Below are positions 35,101 to 41,230 of a DNA stretch of 64,000 nucleotides, piece after piece. Every line of letters starts with the position of its first letter. The first letter of the stretch is position 1. Source of the DNA: Serripes groenlandicus (lineage: Eukaryota > Mollusca > Bivalvia > Cardiida > Cardiidae); NCBI GenBank assembly GCA_031761405.1, contig JASEVX010000001.1:27370098-27434097 (forward strand). Direction: 5' to 3'. The notes beneath the pieces were generated by a model. That model was not told the DNA's origin. It saw only the letters and a list, made by a program, of their open reading frames with translations, and searched no databases. A program made the position numbers and the translations under genes.

Positions 35101-37273
35101 TTTGTGAAATTCAGTAAGAGGATACAAGGCATTCCAATGAGCAAGCGAGTTGCTCCAACTCTTCAGTAAGTTAGTTTATAACAAACAGAGGACTAGATAA
35201 TAGGGAGTGAACTGACCTTTTCCCCACAATATCTCTTTTAATACTCAATCAAACACTTTGTTTTGGTACTCAAAAGAATTCCTGGGAGGTTCCTGGTTCT
35301 ATCTCCATACAAGGACCAAAGACGATTCTTTTGAGTACCCACAACAAAGGGTTTGAGAGTCAAATGATACTTAAGCACAAGGAAAATGCCACTTATCGAG
35401 AGATTTGTACATAGGGAACATTATGTTGCAGTAGCAATACGTATTAGTGTTGCACTAAGAGGGGGATGGACAATTGATATCTCCCGAGACCGAAAGACAA
35501 TACTTGGTCAAGTTTTGTGCTAAGATACACTCTTCTCCTAAACTATAAAAGCTATAACTATGACCAATTTCCTGCTTGCTACATTGTTTTCAACTCTTTT
35601 CGATTACATGTACTGCATTTTCAATTAATGAAATTTTCCATATTTTTACCTAGATGTTCTCAAAGTTTGTTGTATATGGGAAGGGGTTATATCATGTGAT
35701 ATATATCATTATTTCAGTGAGCTTTTCCCTGGCTGTTTAAAAGCCCTATCTGATGCAGGACTCTACATAAATGCTTTAAAGAAAGATCTAACAGTCCAGG
35801 ACTACCTACACATCTATCTGGTATGTTAACCCTTTCCCATATAGAGGCGCTTTTTGATGCCTCTTTTGTCGCAATGTTTTTGACAACTGTATTTTATAAT
35901 CATACTTTTATTGTCACACCATTTTCTCATTAGTTATCCACCTTTTGCAGTCGACATATGTGTTCCATGAAATGCTCTTGTTATTACCAAAAAAAGGTAT
36001 TGTCAGTATGTGTACAAAAGATGTCGATGATTTTGTTAGCTCTTCTCGAGGGCTTGGCGTGAAACGGTTGTAACTCAAATTGGTATTTTTTTTTTACCAA
36101 GGTTAATCACCTTGCCATAAACTCTTTATAAGCGTTAAATCATTTTTCTTGGTAAACAATGGAAATTTAGGTGCCTTGCTCGTTCTGAGCAATGGCACCT
36201 AAATTTGCATTGTTTACAAAGGGGTCAAAATTGCCCCTAAACCAGGGTTTTCAAAATGGGTTTTTAGTAAAAACCGTCTCACGCCAAGCCCTCTGTCTGT
36301 TTTTTCAAAGTAAAAAATCAGGGTATTGTGATACCATTAATATCGTCGTCACAAAACTTTAACCTTACCTCAAAACTCAAAAAACAATCAACATATTCAA
36401 ATGAAACTTAGTACATATATTTCTAAGAACAAGATGCGCGCCTATACCAAGTTACATAAATCTTGCTTTGAAAGTTATTCAGTAATGACCCTTTTTCGAC
36501 TTGGGGAAAAAAGCAGATACGCTTTGGTGTTTGCTTGCGATGCTCTTGTTAACTTATGTGAGATGTCAGTATCAATATCAGATGCCTGTAGCCTTTATAA
36601 TATCATTCACTGGTATGTTTATTGAAGAGGTCAGCTGCTGAATTCTTCACTGTGTATTATTATTCCAAAACTAATGCATGGCTTCCTCAAATTCCTGTGC
36701 AGAACAAAAGGGGATGGTACCTTAATCAAACTATGGGCCTTGTATGGTCCCATATGCCCTCTATTCGCCTTTTGAAGCTGAGCCCAAGTTGCTCAGTAGG
36801 TTGCGATGCTTGCTTTCAATCCAGGAGTTATGAGTTTTGAACCCCAGCATGGCCAACATTCTTTTTGACGTTTGACAAAAGTCAGTGACAAGGCGTCACT
36901 TGTCTTCCACCAATGGCCTAATTGTCTATGTGGAAAAGCAGCTAGTTGCTTGGAAAGAATGTTGTGTGGAATACTGGTGTGAGAAAGCAAGGAAACACAT
37001 GGGTAGTTGCACTGGACGCCCTGATATGACTGACACAAATTAATCAATCAGTCGCTTTTTGAAAAATATAGATATTAATCTAATGCTACTTAACTTTTGC
37101 CCAGATGTATATATTTATATGATAAATATTATTTCACTGATATGTCCTTGTATTTTACCACATACTAGTATAAAATAATTTACCTGTTTTTCTTTCTTTC
37201 TCAATTACAGATATTATCAAAACTTCCAGGATTTGAAGAATCGGTGTTGTATTATAAAATGATGGCAAGTTAG
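16976..37273 (+). CDS. Unrecognised ten-exon gene, 343-residue protein (whole model)
   Basis: Ten exons (16976-17129, 18393-18461, 20683-20765, 23372-23477, 27390-27541, 28256-28327, 33171-33239, 35005-35165, 35718-35820, 37211-37273) total 1032 bp. Every junction has AG/GT sites and every phase matches (1,1,0,1,0,0,0,2,0), which chance would not give. The product is basic, has no signal peptide or membrane span, and lacks zinc-finger or kinase motifs. The segment VEWYCVMPS followed 18 residues later by LPPF has the spacing I recall from the C-terminal part of meiosis protein M1AP. That is a weak, memory-based hint, and the human protein is longer (about 530 residues). Function unassigned. 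The introns hold most of the MITE A copies in the window. Confidence 0.8.
17165..17407. mobile_element. MITE family G copy 1
   Basis: TIR GAGGGCTTGGCGTGAAACGG with its complement at the right. The centre GGTGCCATTGATCAGAACGA pairs with GAGCAATGGCACC. It carries mirrored TTTGTAAACAATG/CATTGTTTACC boxes. It lies 35 bp after exon 1. Other copies are at 23737 and 36048. Confidence 0.9.
17490..17562 (+). mobile_element. MITE family A right-end fragment
   Basis: CAAAAGTCGTCTGCTGCAGA to GGGGAAGGGTTAA; left part absent. Confidence 0.7.
17672..17900 (-). mobile_element. MITE family A, full length
   Basis: TTAA on both sides, CCCTTTTCCACATA start, GTGGAAAAAGGG end. Belongs to the CACATA-ended subgroup. 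Confidence 0.85.
17956..18350. mobile_element. MITE family A cluster
   Basis: A left fragment (17956-18041) is followed by a two-ended minus copy at 18042-18244 (TTAACTCTTTCC to GGAAAAGATTAA, centre AAATTGCTCTTGATGAGCAATTT). A right fragment follows at 18270-18350. All precede exon 2. Confidence 0.75.
18393..18461 (+). CDS. Ten-exon gene, exon 2
   Basis: Acceptor TTTGTTTGTTTCAG; 69 bp encode EEVYKAMMLKKCSKETVILL and RNP. The donor GTTCGT is weaker than the others but gives phase 1, matching exon 3. Confidence 0.75.
18479..18705 (-). repeat. SINE type S3
   Basis: Plus strand starts TTTTACGCCGCTTTCAACAT (shared tail, reversed). The body GTTCCAAGCAACTGGCTGCT is shared with copies at 33536 and 36831. 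The tRNA-like head is poorly preserved. Confidence 0.75.
18772..18992 (-). mobile_element. MITE family A
   Basis: TTAACCCTCTCTCAAATG start, GAGGGAAAGGGATAA end. Centre AAATTGCTCATCATGAGCGATTT. Confidence 0.8.
19078..19428 (+). mobile_element. MITE family A, full copy plus fragment
   Basis: 19078-19309 is a full plus copy starting TTAACCCATTCCC. 19328-19428 is a left piece of another copy (CTTTCCCACTTGCAGAAGC). Confidence 0.8.
19602..19769. mobile_element. MITE family C copy 3, one central arm deleted
   Basis: Has GTGGGTACTCAAAAGAAGC but lacks the complementary arm. It ends CCCCTTATCTAGAGCTCTG. The hairpin centre is therefore lost. Confidence 0.75.
19945..20152 (+). mobile_element. MITE family A, full length
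   Basis: TTAACCCTTTCTCTCATACG to GAGGGAAAGGGTTA with a small internal deletion. Confidence 0.85.
20337..20565 (-). mobile_element. MITE family A, full length, little diverged
   Basis: TTAA both sides; centre AATTGCACAAAACGTGCAATT. It is close in sequence to copies at 32228 and 43657, which suggests recent spread of this subgroup. Confidence 0.9.
20683..20765 (+). CDS. Ten-exon gene, exon 3
   Basis: Acceptor ATTTTACAG, donor GTAAGT. Encodes SNKQFIESFVKPELKEVICF then YYPPSYTM. Ends in phase 0. Confidence 0.8.
20958..22142 (+). mobile_element. Tandem-core element family D copy 1 (Helentron-like, non-autonomous)
   Basis: Starts TTATACCCCCAAAAAACAAA with the mate GTTTTGGGGGGGTATA (5' hairpin). 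Then come nine CGGT units (21010-21046) and a tandem core of 306-bp period (starts 21101, 21407, 21713, 22019). Each 306-bp unit is itself two related halves of about 153 bp. The 3' end is CTTCAGTGATAGTTCTAGT. No transposase is encoded. The CTAGT end fits the CTRRT terminus of Helitron-type elements. Frames in the core are by-products of the repeat. Confidence 0.8.
22153..22250 (+). mobile_element. MITE family A fragment
   Basis: TTAACCCTCCTTTCCCTCAT start and GGAACAATTGCTCATTGTAC centre; right arm missing. Confidence 0.6.
22262..22645 (-). repeat. SINE type S2 split by SINE type S3
   Basis: The S2 element (tRNA-like head at 22575-22645, minus) is broken at 22346-22500 by a plus-strand S3 copy that ends in six AAAC units. 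ATTTATTCAAGATCT lies at both junctions (left copy with one change), the target duplication of the S3 insertion. This gives the relative ages: S3 here is younger than S2. Confidence 0.8.
22346..22500 (+). repeat. SINE type S3, nested
   Basis: GGCTTCGAAAGAATGTTGTG body, tail CCGTGATATGACC then GTTGAAAGCGGCGTTAAAC and (AAAC)n. 5'-truncated relative to the copy at 33536. Confidence 0.8.
22771..22946 (+). mobile_element. MITE family A, internally deleted
   Basis: CCTTTCCCACTTACAACAAA start, GGTGGGAACGGGTTAA end; centre lost. Confidence 0.7.
23017..23208 (-). mobile_element. MITE family A, hairpin centre deleted
   Basis: TTAACTCTGTGCCACATATA start, GTGGGATAGGGTTAA end. Confidence 0.75.
23372..23477 (+). 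CDS. Ten-exon gene, exon 4
   Basis: Acceptor TTGTTATTTCAG, donor GTACGT. 106 bp encode EMKEQIKEIPNKLTLITKPS to FFVDRNFK. The open frame upstream of the acceptor is intronic. A 40-bp piece of the exon 3' end (GATAGAAATTT..AAGGTAYGTC) is repeated in the intron near 23525 and 23605, so false donors are present. Confidence 0.8.
23737..23980. mobile_element. MITE family G copy 2 (most intact)
   Basis: Symmetric ends CGAGGGCTTGGCGTGAAAC and its complement GTTTCACGCCAAGCCCTCG. Central arm GGTGCCATTGCTCAGAACGA. Confidence 0.9.
23983..24382 (+). mobile_element. Two MITE family A copies sharing one TTAA
   Basis: A diverged copy (23983-24157) ends GAGAAAGGGTTAA, and the next, well-preserved copy (24154-24382) starts in that same TTAA. 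This suggests insertion of one at the edge of the other. Confidence 0.85.
24493..24901 (-). mobile_element. MITE family A, full copy plus diverged copy
   Basis: 24493-24733 starts TTAACCCCCCTTTCCCTCAT. 24738-24901 keeps ACTTGCAGACGTCTTTTGG and AAAGTCGTCTGCTTCAG but has lost its ends. Confidence 0.75.
24957..25187 (-). mobile_element. MITE family A, full length
   Basis: CCCTTTCCCTCATATAGACG start with left TTAA changed to TTAT; right GAGGGAAAGGGTTAA intact. Centre AATTGCACAAAATGTGCAATT. Confidence 0.9.
25235..25652 (+). mobile_element. MITE family A run: fragment, full copy, fragment
   Basis: 25235-25285 left-end fragment, 25289-25514 full copy (TTAA both sides), 25560-25652 right-end fragment. 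Confidence 0.8.
25813..26942 (+). mobile_element. Tandem-core element family E
   Basis: 5' hairpin CTCACCCACGATAGTTGAGTG, a short GGCGACAGCGGCGG segment, then about five units of 159 bp (TTATATCTCGGCAACCCCTG at 26051, 26210, 26369, 26528). A unique AGGTCA-rich part follows. The 3' hairpin CCTCAGCCCGAGG is followed by TCTTGT. It has the same plan as families D, F, F2 and H. Confidence 0.8.
27180..27370 (-). mobile_element. MITE family A, left end missing
   Basis: GAGGCATCTGCAGCCGACAA, reduced centre AGGAGAAACTTTCCTTTTG, end TGTATGTGCGTTAGGGTTAA, 20 bp before exon 5. Confidence 0.75.
27390..27541 (+). CDS. Ten-exon gene, exon 5
   Basis: Acceptor TTTTCATTTATAG; 152 bp from DVNVKILLKEYNQREF through WYCVMPSFFFK; donor GTAATA. 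Contains the VMPS motif on which the tentative M1AP comparison rests. The last 25 bases (GTATTGTGTAATGCCTTCAT) recur just after the donor. Confidence 0.8.
27680..27855 (+). mobile_element. MITE family A, right end replaced by a SINE
   Basis: TTAACCCTTTCCCACAAATC start; the right arm stops at GCCGCTTGCTGA where a SINE begins. Confidence 0.75.
27856..28090 (-). repeat. tRNA-derived SINE, type S1
   Basis: Plus strand starts with a tail remnant (GTTATATCACAGTG). The head on the minus strand lies at 28010-28090, with CACCTTGGTGTTG... mutated A box and GGTTCGATCGCC B box. Confidence 0.65.
28110..28225. mobile_element. MITE family A fragment
   Basis: CTCATAAGCAATTTCTCCTTTTGCCACAATAA and the end GTAGGAAAGGGTT, directly before exon 6. 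Confidence 0.6.
28256..28327 (+). CDS. Ten-exon gene, exon 6
   Basis: Acceptor TTTCCTTTTTCAG, donor GTATAT. 24 codons: KLQDRVINGQFFLPPFHIFT then SVMQ; phase 0 on both sides, so it could be skipped without a frame change. Confidence 0.8.
28432..28590 (-). mobile_element. MITE family A, split by element F
   Basis: Left part with CCCTTTCCCACATACAGACG and a centre AAATTGCTCATGATGAGCAATTT. It breaks at ATAGATTTTT, and the expected continuation (CCTTTCTGTCAGAATGTTT) appears after element F at 29852. Confidence 0.8.
28591..29851 (+). mobile_element. Tandem-core element family F
   Basis: 5' hairpin CTACTGGCCAAAGGCCAG, a GTGC/GTCC microsatellite (28640-28694), then seven units of 161 bp (GACTGGATTATGGCC at 28722, 28883, 29044, 29205, 29366, 29527, 29688). 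The 3' hairpin GGCCCTCATGGGCC is followed by TCTTGTT. Inserted into a MITE A without an evident target duplication. Confidence 0.85.
29869..30012 (+). mobile_element. MITE family A, left half only
   Basis: TTAACCCTTTCCCTCATAC to GGCAAAAGGAGAAATTACTTG, cut at the hairpin centre. Confidence 0.8.
30079..30537 (+). mobile_element. Tandem-core element family D copy 2 (diverged)
   Basis: 5' hairpin TATACCCCCAGATACGTAGT with ATATGGGGGCTATA, GTCGGTCGGTTGGTC, two units of about 165-175 bp (ATTTCTTGTGAACACTATTT at 30160 and 30329) and the 3' end CTTCAGTGATATTTCTAGT. The core sequence differs from copy 1, so the core is exchanged while the ends are kept. Confidence 0.75.
30931..31408 (-). mobile_element. 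Two MITE family A copies
   Basis: 30931-31148 belongs to the CAAATATGG/TGTATGTGGG subgroup (left TTAA changed). 31179-31408 belongs to the CTCATATAG subgroup with TTAA on both sides. Confidence 0.85.
31766..31970 (+). mobile_element. MITE family A, diverged
   Basis: TTAACCCTTTCCTGCATAC start, TGTATGTTGGAAAGGGTTAA end; the hairpin centre is lost. Confidence 0.8.
32228..32457 (-). mobile_element. MITE family A, nested
   Basis: TTAA both sides, centre AATTGCACAAAACGTGCAATT. Confidence 0.9.
32533..32758 (+). mobile_element. MITE family A, nested
   Basis: TTAA both sides, 226 bp, arm lengths slightly unequal (GACTGAAGTTTTTG deletion in the left arm). Confidence 0.9.
32976..33142 (+). mobile_element. 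MITE family A, degenerate
   Basis: AACATGCAACAAACCTGCAG, AATTTCTCTTTTTTTCGCG and GAGGGAAAGGGTTAA end; left terminus missing. Confidence 0.65.
33171..33239 (+). CDS. Ten-exon gene, exon 7
   Basis: Acceptor TTTTACATTTCAG, donor GTAAGT. 23 codons LNGQDLEPSFKSVRMKKSNY then KIS; symmetric phase 0. Confidence 0.8.
33264..33535 (+). mobile_element. MITE family A, chimeric
   Basis: Left part from the TACATAC subgroup runs to GTGGCAAATGGTGACC, then a second left-arm segment (TATTTTGTCAAAAAATGG) and a normal right half follow. Looks like one copy recombined with or inserted into another. Confidence 0.7.
33536..33780 (+). repeat. SINE type S3
   Basis: GGAATCCCAGCTGGGCTAAC head, GTAGCCAGTTGCTTGGAAAG body, tail ACCGTGATATGACTG and TTGAAAACGGTGTT. 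Confidence 0.75.
33910..34108 (+). repeat. SINE type S1, head missing
   Basis: Body CCTCCTTGGTGCTCAGGG, GTAGTACTGGTAACTTACCC, tail CGTCGTGATGTAACTG and GAAAGCGGTGTAAAACACC. Confidence 0.75.
34372..34549. mobile_element. MITE family C copy 4
   Basis: Intact central palindrome (GGGTACTCAAAGGAATCGTC with its mate); right end CCCCTTATCTAGAGCTCTGA. Confidence 0.85.
34694..34970 (+). repeat. tRNA-derived SINE, type S1, full length
   Basis: Head CGCCTCACTTGTGTAGTGAT with B box TGGTTCTATCCC, body TGTCAGGATAAATGGAC, degraded tail ending AAACACAAATCAAAC. Confidence 0.7.
35005..35165 (+). CDS. Ten-exon gene, exon 8
   Basis: Acceptor TTATGGCTGCAG, donor GTAAGT; 161 bp, longest exon. LCQTIEDDLILVKSEPNYET through RVAPTL; ends in phase 2. 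Confidence 0.8.
35186..35408. mobile_element. MITE family C copy 5 with foreign insert in the loop
   Basis: Between the central arms (TACTCAAAAGAATT and ACGATTCTTTTGAGTACCC) lies CTGGGAGGTTCCTGGTTCTA plus about 25 bp. This resembles the B-box part of the S1 SINE at 34740, so loop and SINE sequence appear exchanged. Confidence 0.75.
35560..35690 (-). mobile_element. MITE family A fragment
   Basis: GCTACATTGTTTTCAACTCT and GTTGTATATGGGAAGGGGTTA; left arm missing. Confidence 0.6.
35718..35820 (+). CDS. Ten-exon gene, exon 9
   Basis: Acceptor TCATTATTTCAG, donor GTATGT. Encodes HELFPGCLKALSDAGLYINA to LHIYL, a likely helical segment. Confidence 0.8.
35827..35885 (-). mobile_element. MITE family A left-end fragment
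   Basis: TTAACCCTTTCCCATATAGA then TTGATGCCTCTTTTGTCGCA; starts 6 bp after the exon 9 donor. Confidence 0.6.
36048..36293. mobile_element. MITE family G copy 3
   Basis: GAGGGCTTGGCGTGAAACGG start, CTCACGCCAAGCCCTC end; inverted interior order relative to copy 2. Central arm shows one base lost (GGTGCCTTGCTCGTTCTGAG). Confidence 0.9.
36826..37050 (+). repeat. SINE type S3
   Basis: GAACCCCAGCATGGCCAACA, CAGCTAGTTGCTTGGAAAGA body, tail CCCTGATATGACTG followed by ATTAATCAATCA. Confidence 0.75.
37211..37273 (+). CDS. Ten-exon gene, exon 10 (terminal)
   Basis: Acceptor TTTCTCAATTACAG; encodes ILSKLPGFEESVLYYKMMAS and TAG at 37271-37273. Hydrophobic and aromatic C terminus. A polyadenylation signal is not certain; AATAAA occurs near 38087, beyond a MITE C insertion. 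Confidence 0.8.
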   Translation: MLSKLPGFEESVLYYKMMAS

Positions 37274-37344
37274 ATATTATAGTTAAAGTACGGGTACAAT
37301 GGTCAAATATATGTTTTAATGAGTGACAACTCAATGAAAACGGA

Positions 37345-37590
37345 CTAAGCTGTGTAGTCATTGGAACAACTGCCTTGAGGGCGGGGGACCAGGGTTCGAT
37401 CTTGGGTTGTAGTCACACCATAGTCCTTAAAAATGGTAGAAAAACTTCCCTCATTGACACTCAGGGTTGCTTGGATAGCATAAAGACTGATGCATCAGTA
37501 TCAGGATAGATATTACAGGTAATTTATAAATTGCCCGGAAAATAATGTGCTATTACTGAAATACTTCTGAAAGTGAAGTAAAGCATACTA
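37345..37590 (+). repeat. tRNA-derived SINE, type S1
   Basis: Head AAGCTGTGTAGTCATTGG, B box AGGGTTCGATCTTGG, body TCAGGATAGATATTACAGG, eroded tail. Confidence 0.65.
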
Positions 37591-37851
37591 TTAAAAATGA
37601 AAACACTCCATGGAAAAACCTCACATTATATCATTTTGACCAAGGTTAGTCCCATTTAACCAACAATTCTATATGCATTCTAATTCTAAATTAGAAGAAT
37701 ATTCTAAATTTAAAAGCAACTTAATATCTGCATGGTTAAGCCAATCAGAAAGGAAGTTACTTAGTGTGGAAGGACATTGAAATAAGAAGAATATGGTCCC
37801 TTAGCAATGTGTTTGGTCTGATTCAGTACTGTTTGGCAATTAGTCACACAA

Positions 37852-38041
37852 AGCTCAAGATAAGGGGCATTTTGCTTGTTCTAAAATCCTTATTCGACCC
37901 TCTAACCCTATGTTGTTGGTACTCAAAAGAATTGTCTCAATGAGACGATTCATTTGAGTACCCACATCATAGGGTTTGGTTGGACTTTAAGAGAGATATT
38001 GTGAGGAAAGGTGCTGTCTACTACTCCTTATTTGTAACTCT
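37852..38041. mobile_element. MITE family C copy 6
   Basis: CTCAAGATAAGGGGCATTTT start; central arms TACTCAAAAGAATTGTCTCA and mate intact. The duplicated flank supplies an approximate empty site. Confidence 0.85.
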
Positions 38042-38129
38042 GGTCACAGAAGGTGCGAGACAATTTTGATTTTCTTTGTGAATGTAAATAAAAAATCATG
38101 AATACACATTCTCAATAAATGGAAGTATT

Positions 38130-38215
38130 AATTATTAAATGAAGCAGAAAACATTGTGGCAAGAAAAGAAATTGCTCATTTTGAGCAATTTCTTCTGTTG
38201 CCACAATGTTTTTCA
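38130..38215. mobile_element. MITE family A centre fragment
   Basis: GAAAACATTGTGGCAAGAAA with hairpin AATTGCTCATTTTGAGCAATT. A related fragment is at 38640-38780. Confidence 0.65.
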
Positions 38216-38467
38216 AGAGGCGCTTAGCCAATCAGATATCAAGTTATTTAGTGAGAAAGGACATTGAAAAAAGAAGAATATGGTAGCAATGTGTCTGGTC
38301 TGGTTCAGTACTGTTTGGCAATAATTCACAGAAGGTGTGAGACAATTCTGATGTCCGTTGTGTATGTAAATCGCACATCATGACTGCGCAGGTAGATATA
38401 TACGTCTCCACAAGGCATTTTGAAATACAAACGTGTACTCTAGGTTTATTGACATTGGGCCCTATTC

Positions 38468-38620
38468 GCCATCCGGTGGTCTTTGCATTGTAATAGTAAG
38501 AGAGAGTCTGCCTTGGGATGGAGAGACCGGTGTTCGATCACCAGTCAATTTGTACTGAAGACTGAAAGTAAATGTAATGACTCCTTGGCACTGAGAGTTG
38601 TGGAGATAACACTACGAATG
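38468..38620 (+). repeat. SINE type S1, degenerate
   Basis: GGTGTTCGATCACCAG B box, CTCCTTGGCACTGAGAGTTG body; tail missing. Confidence 0.6.
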
Positions 38621-38639
38621 ACGCATTCTCAATAAATGG

Positions 38640-38780
38640 AAGTATTAATTATTAAGTGAAGTGGAAAACATTGTGGCAAAAGAAGAAATTGCTCATGATG
38701 AGCAATTTCTTCTTCTGCCACAATGTTTTCAAAAGTTTACTGTTGCAGAAGAGTCAAAAGGCCTCTATAATTTAGAAAAT
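38640..38780 (+). mobile_element. MITE family A, ends missing
   Basis: GAAAACATTGTGGCAAAAGA, centre AATTGCTCATGATGAGCAATT and GCAGAAGAGTCAAAAGGCCT. Confidence 0.65.
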
Positions 38781-38836
38781 GTGTTGAGATCTAAAGAATA
38801 CGTTGTCAAAATAGGAAGAAGTGCTTTTAACACTTT

Positions 38837-40424
38837 TAGCTCGACTATTCGAAGAATATGAGAGCTTTACTACTCGCCCCGGCGTCGGCGTCGGCATCTC
38901 CGTCGGCGTCCGGTTAAAGTTTTAGGGCAAGTTGGGATTTTCATTCATAAGTATTTGTGCTAGGGCTTTCATATTTGGAATATAGTTACATCTTATACCT
39001 CTCTTCACATTGAGTGCTAAAGATGCTGAGTGTGACCTTCCTTTTGGGAAAAAAAACATGATTTTCGGGGGTTAAAGTTTTAGGGCAAGTTGGATTTTAT
39101 TTTTTTTATTTATTTTTTCTCAATAAGTACTTGTGCTAGGGCTTTTATATTTGGAATATAGTTACATCTTATACCTTTCTTCACATTGAGTGCTAAAGAT
39201 GCTGAGTGTGACCTTCCTTTTGGGAAAAAAAACGTGATTTTCGGGGGTTAAAGTTTTAGGGCAAGTTGGATTTTTTCTTTTTTCTTTTTTCTTTCTCAAT
39301 AAGTACTTGTGCTAGGGCTTTCATATTTGGAATATAATTACATCTTATACCTTTCTTTATATTGTATGCTGAAGATTCTGAGTTTTACCTTCTTTTTGGG
39401 GTAAAAGACATGATTTTGGGTGGTTAAAGTTTTAGGGCAAGTTGGCATTTTCATTTAATTTTTTAATTTTTCTCTATAAGAATTTGTGCTAGGGCTCTAA
39501 TATTTAGAATATAGTTACATCTTATACCTTTCTTCACATTGAATGCTGAAGTACTGAGTGTGACCTTCTTTTTGGGGTAAAAATGATTTTCGGTGGTTAA
39601 AGTTTTGGGGCAAGTAGGATTTTATTTTATTTTTTTTAAATTTTTCTGAATAAGTACTTGTGCTAGGGCTTTCATATTTGGAAAATAATTACATTTAATA
39701 CATTTCTTCATATTATATGCTGAAGATGCTGAGTGTGACCTTCTGTTTGCGGTAAAACACATGCTTTTGGGTGGTTAAAGTTTTAGGGCAAGTTGGCTTT
39801 TTCATTTAATTTTCTAATTTTTCTAAATAAGTACTTGTGTTAGGGCTTCCATATTTGGAATATAATTACATGTAATACCTTTCTTCACATTGTATGTTGA
39901 AGATGCTGAGTGTGACTTTTAGGGGGTAAAAAACATGTTTTTGTTTGATTTTGAGAATTTTAGATAAATTCTTAATTTTTGGTTACATTTCTTTCTAATT
40001 GTGATCGTTTATTTATCAAATATAATTCTTCAACATATCAAACGGGCTTTGCATGGTGTCAAACATTAGGAAAACCTTTTTTTAAGGTTTTGCTAATTTT
40101 GGACTTGGTCAGTTTTAACATTTGCGTTTAGCTCAACATTAAAGTTACATCATTCAAATCACTTCATACTTCATATATTTGTTAAGGACCATCGTACAAT
40201 TAGGTTAGATAACTCCATTGTATCCTAATTATGGAGTTACGGCCCTTGATTGACTTAGGAAATTTTATTTTAAAATTATATTTAAATGTATGTATATCTA
40301 TTCAGTTGCTTTTACATATAGAGTATATAATATGACTTAAGTGCAATATAATGAAATAGTGCTTTATGTGAATAAGCGGCATGTAGTCGAGCGCGCTGTC
40401 CTCCGACAGCTCTTGTAATAAAAA
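38837..40424 (+). mobile_element. Tandem-core element family F2
   Basis: 5' hairpin GACTATTCGAAGAATA, CGGCGTCGGCGTCGGC microsatellite, then six or seven units of 158-178 bp (GTTAAAGTTTTAGGGCAAG at 38913, 39071, 39247, 39423, 39596, 39774). A diverged unique part and 3' hairpin GCTGTCCTCCGACAGC then TCTTGTA follow. Same plan as D, E, F and H. Confidence 0.8.
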
Positions 40425-40565
40425 TTGTAATGTGTAAAAAGAAAAATGTTAAGTATTTACAAATTGTGTTGTTTTCACTTATTTCTTTGGATTTGAATTC
40501 ATATTCTCTGACACTTTTAACTGACCTTTCATCTACAGAAATCTCCCGGTTTAAGTGATTTCTTT

Positions 40566-40752
40566 AACCTTTTCTCATATATAAAAATCTGCAGCAGACG
40601 AATTTGAAATTATGAAGGCACAAATATAAAAAAATCTCTATAAATTAAAGAATAATTATTGAAAAAATTGTGGCAAAAGGAAAAAAATGGTCATTATTCA
40701 CCATTTTGCCACAATGTTTTCAAAAAGCGTCTGTAGCAGAGGCGCCAGAAGC
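40566..40752 (+). mobile_element. MITE family A, right terminus lost
   Basis: TTAACCTTTTCTCATATATA start; ends in GTAGCAGAGGCGCCAGAAG. Confidence 0.7.
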
Positions 40753-40784
40753 AGGGGCGTAGCTTGGCAATAATCAATGTGTAG

Positions 40785-41010
40785 GCCGTCTCGTGAGAAA
40801 AGCGACATTGTGGACTCTGCGTAAAGTATCGACCCGGATCAGCCTAAGCGTGTCACACAGGCGTACCCGGATATACACTTTTCACCTCCTGTGGATTTTC
40901 TGTTTCAGGAATCACTACTCTATTTATCCCCCCTTAGACGGAATGTGTCGGCCGGATCAGTCTGCGCTTACAGCGCAGGCTGATCTGGTCGATACATTAC
41001 GCAGATGTGT
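40785..41010. mobile_element. MITE family B copy 4, right end lost
   Basis: GCCGTCTCGTGAGAAAAGCG start, GGATCAGCCTAAGCG, GCAGGCTGATCTGG; stops at ATTACGCAGA. Confidence 0.8.
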
Positions 41011-41116
41011 ATTGCTGCAGCAGCTGCATTTTGGGGCATTTTTAGAAAAAATGTGTAGGCACGTGCCTACAGTGCCTAAAGGGAGCTACAACCCTGAGAA
41101 GCATCTGCATGTGGGA

Positions 41117-41230
41117 AATAGTTGAGTCTTTCTCATGTGCAACACATCGACAGCAGACGAGTGAGGAAGAACTCTCTACACAGGAACGTTAACTTATTGA
41201 ATAGAGATGAAAACGAATGGAAAAGCGCAA
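41117..41230 (+). mobile_element. MITE family A split by element D3, left part
   Basis: TCTTTCTCATGTGCAACACA to GGAAAAGCGCAA. The right part resumes after D3 at 42068-42115 (TTCAAAAGTCGTCTGCTTC to GGAAATAGTTAA). Confidence 0.7.

Larger units (their letters stand above)
37735..38700. repeat. Local direct duplication, two copies
   Basis: The phrase beginning AGCCAATCAGAAAGGAAGTT (37738) recurs at 38226 with changes, as do GGTTCAGTACTGTTTGGCAA and TCAATAAATGGAAGTATTAA. The first copy is interrupted by MITE C6 (37852-38041), the second by an S1 SINE (38468-38620). Confidence 0.75.
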
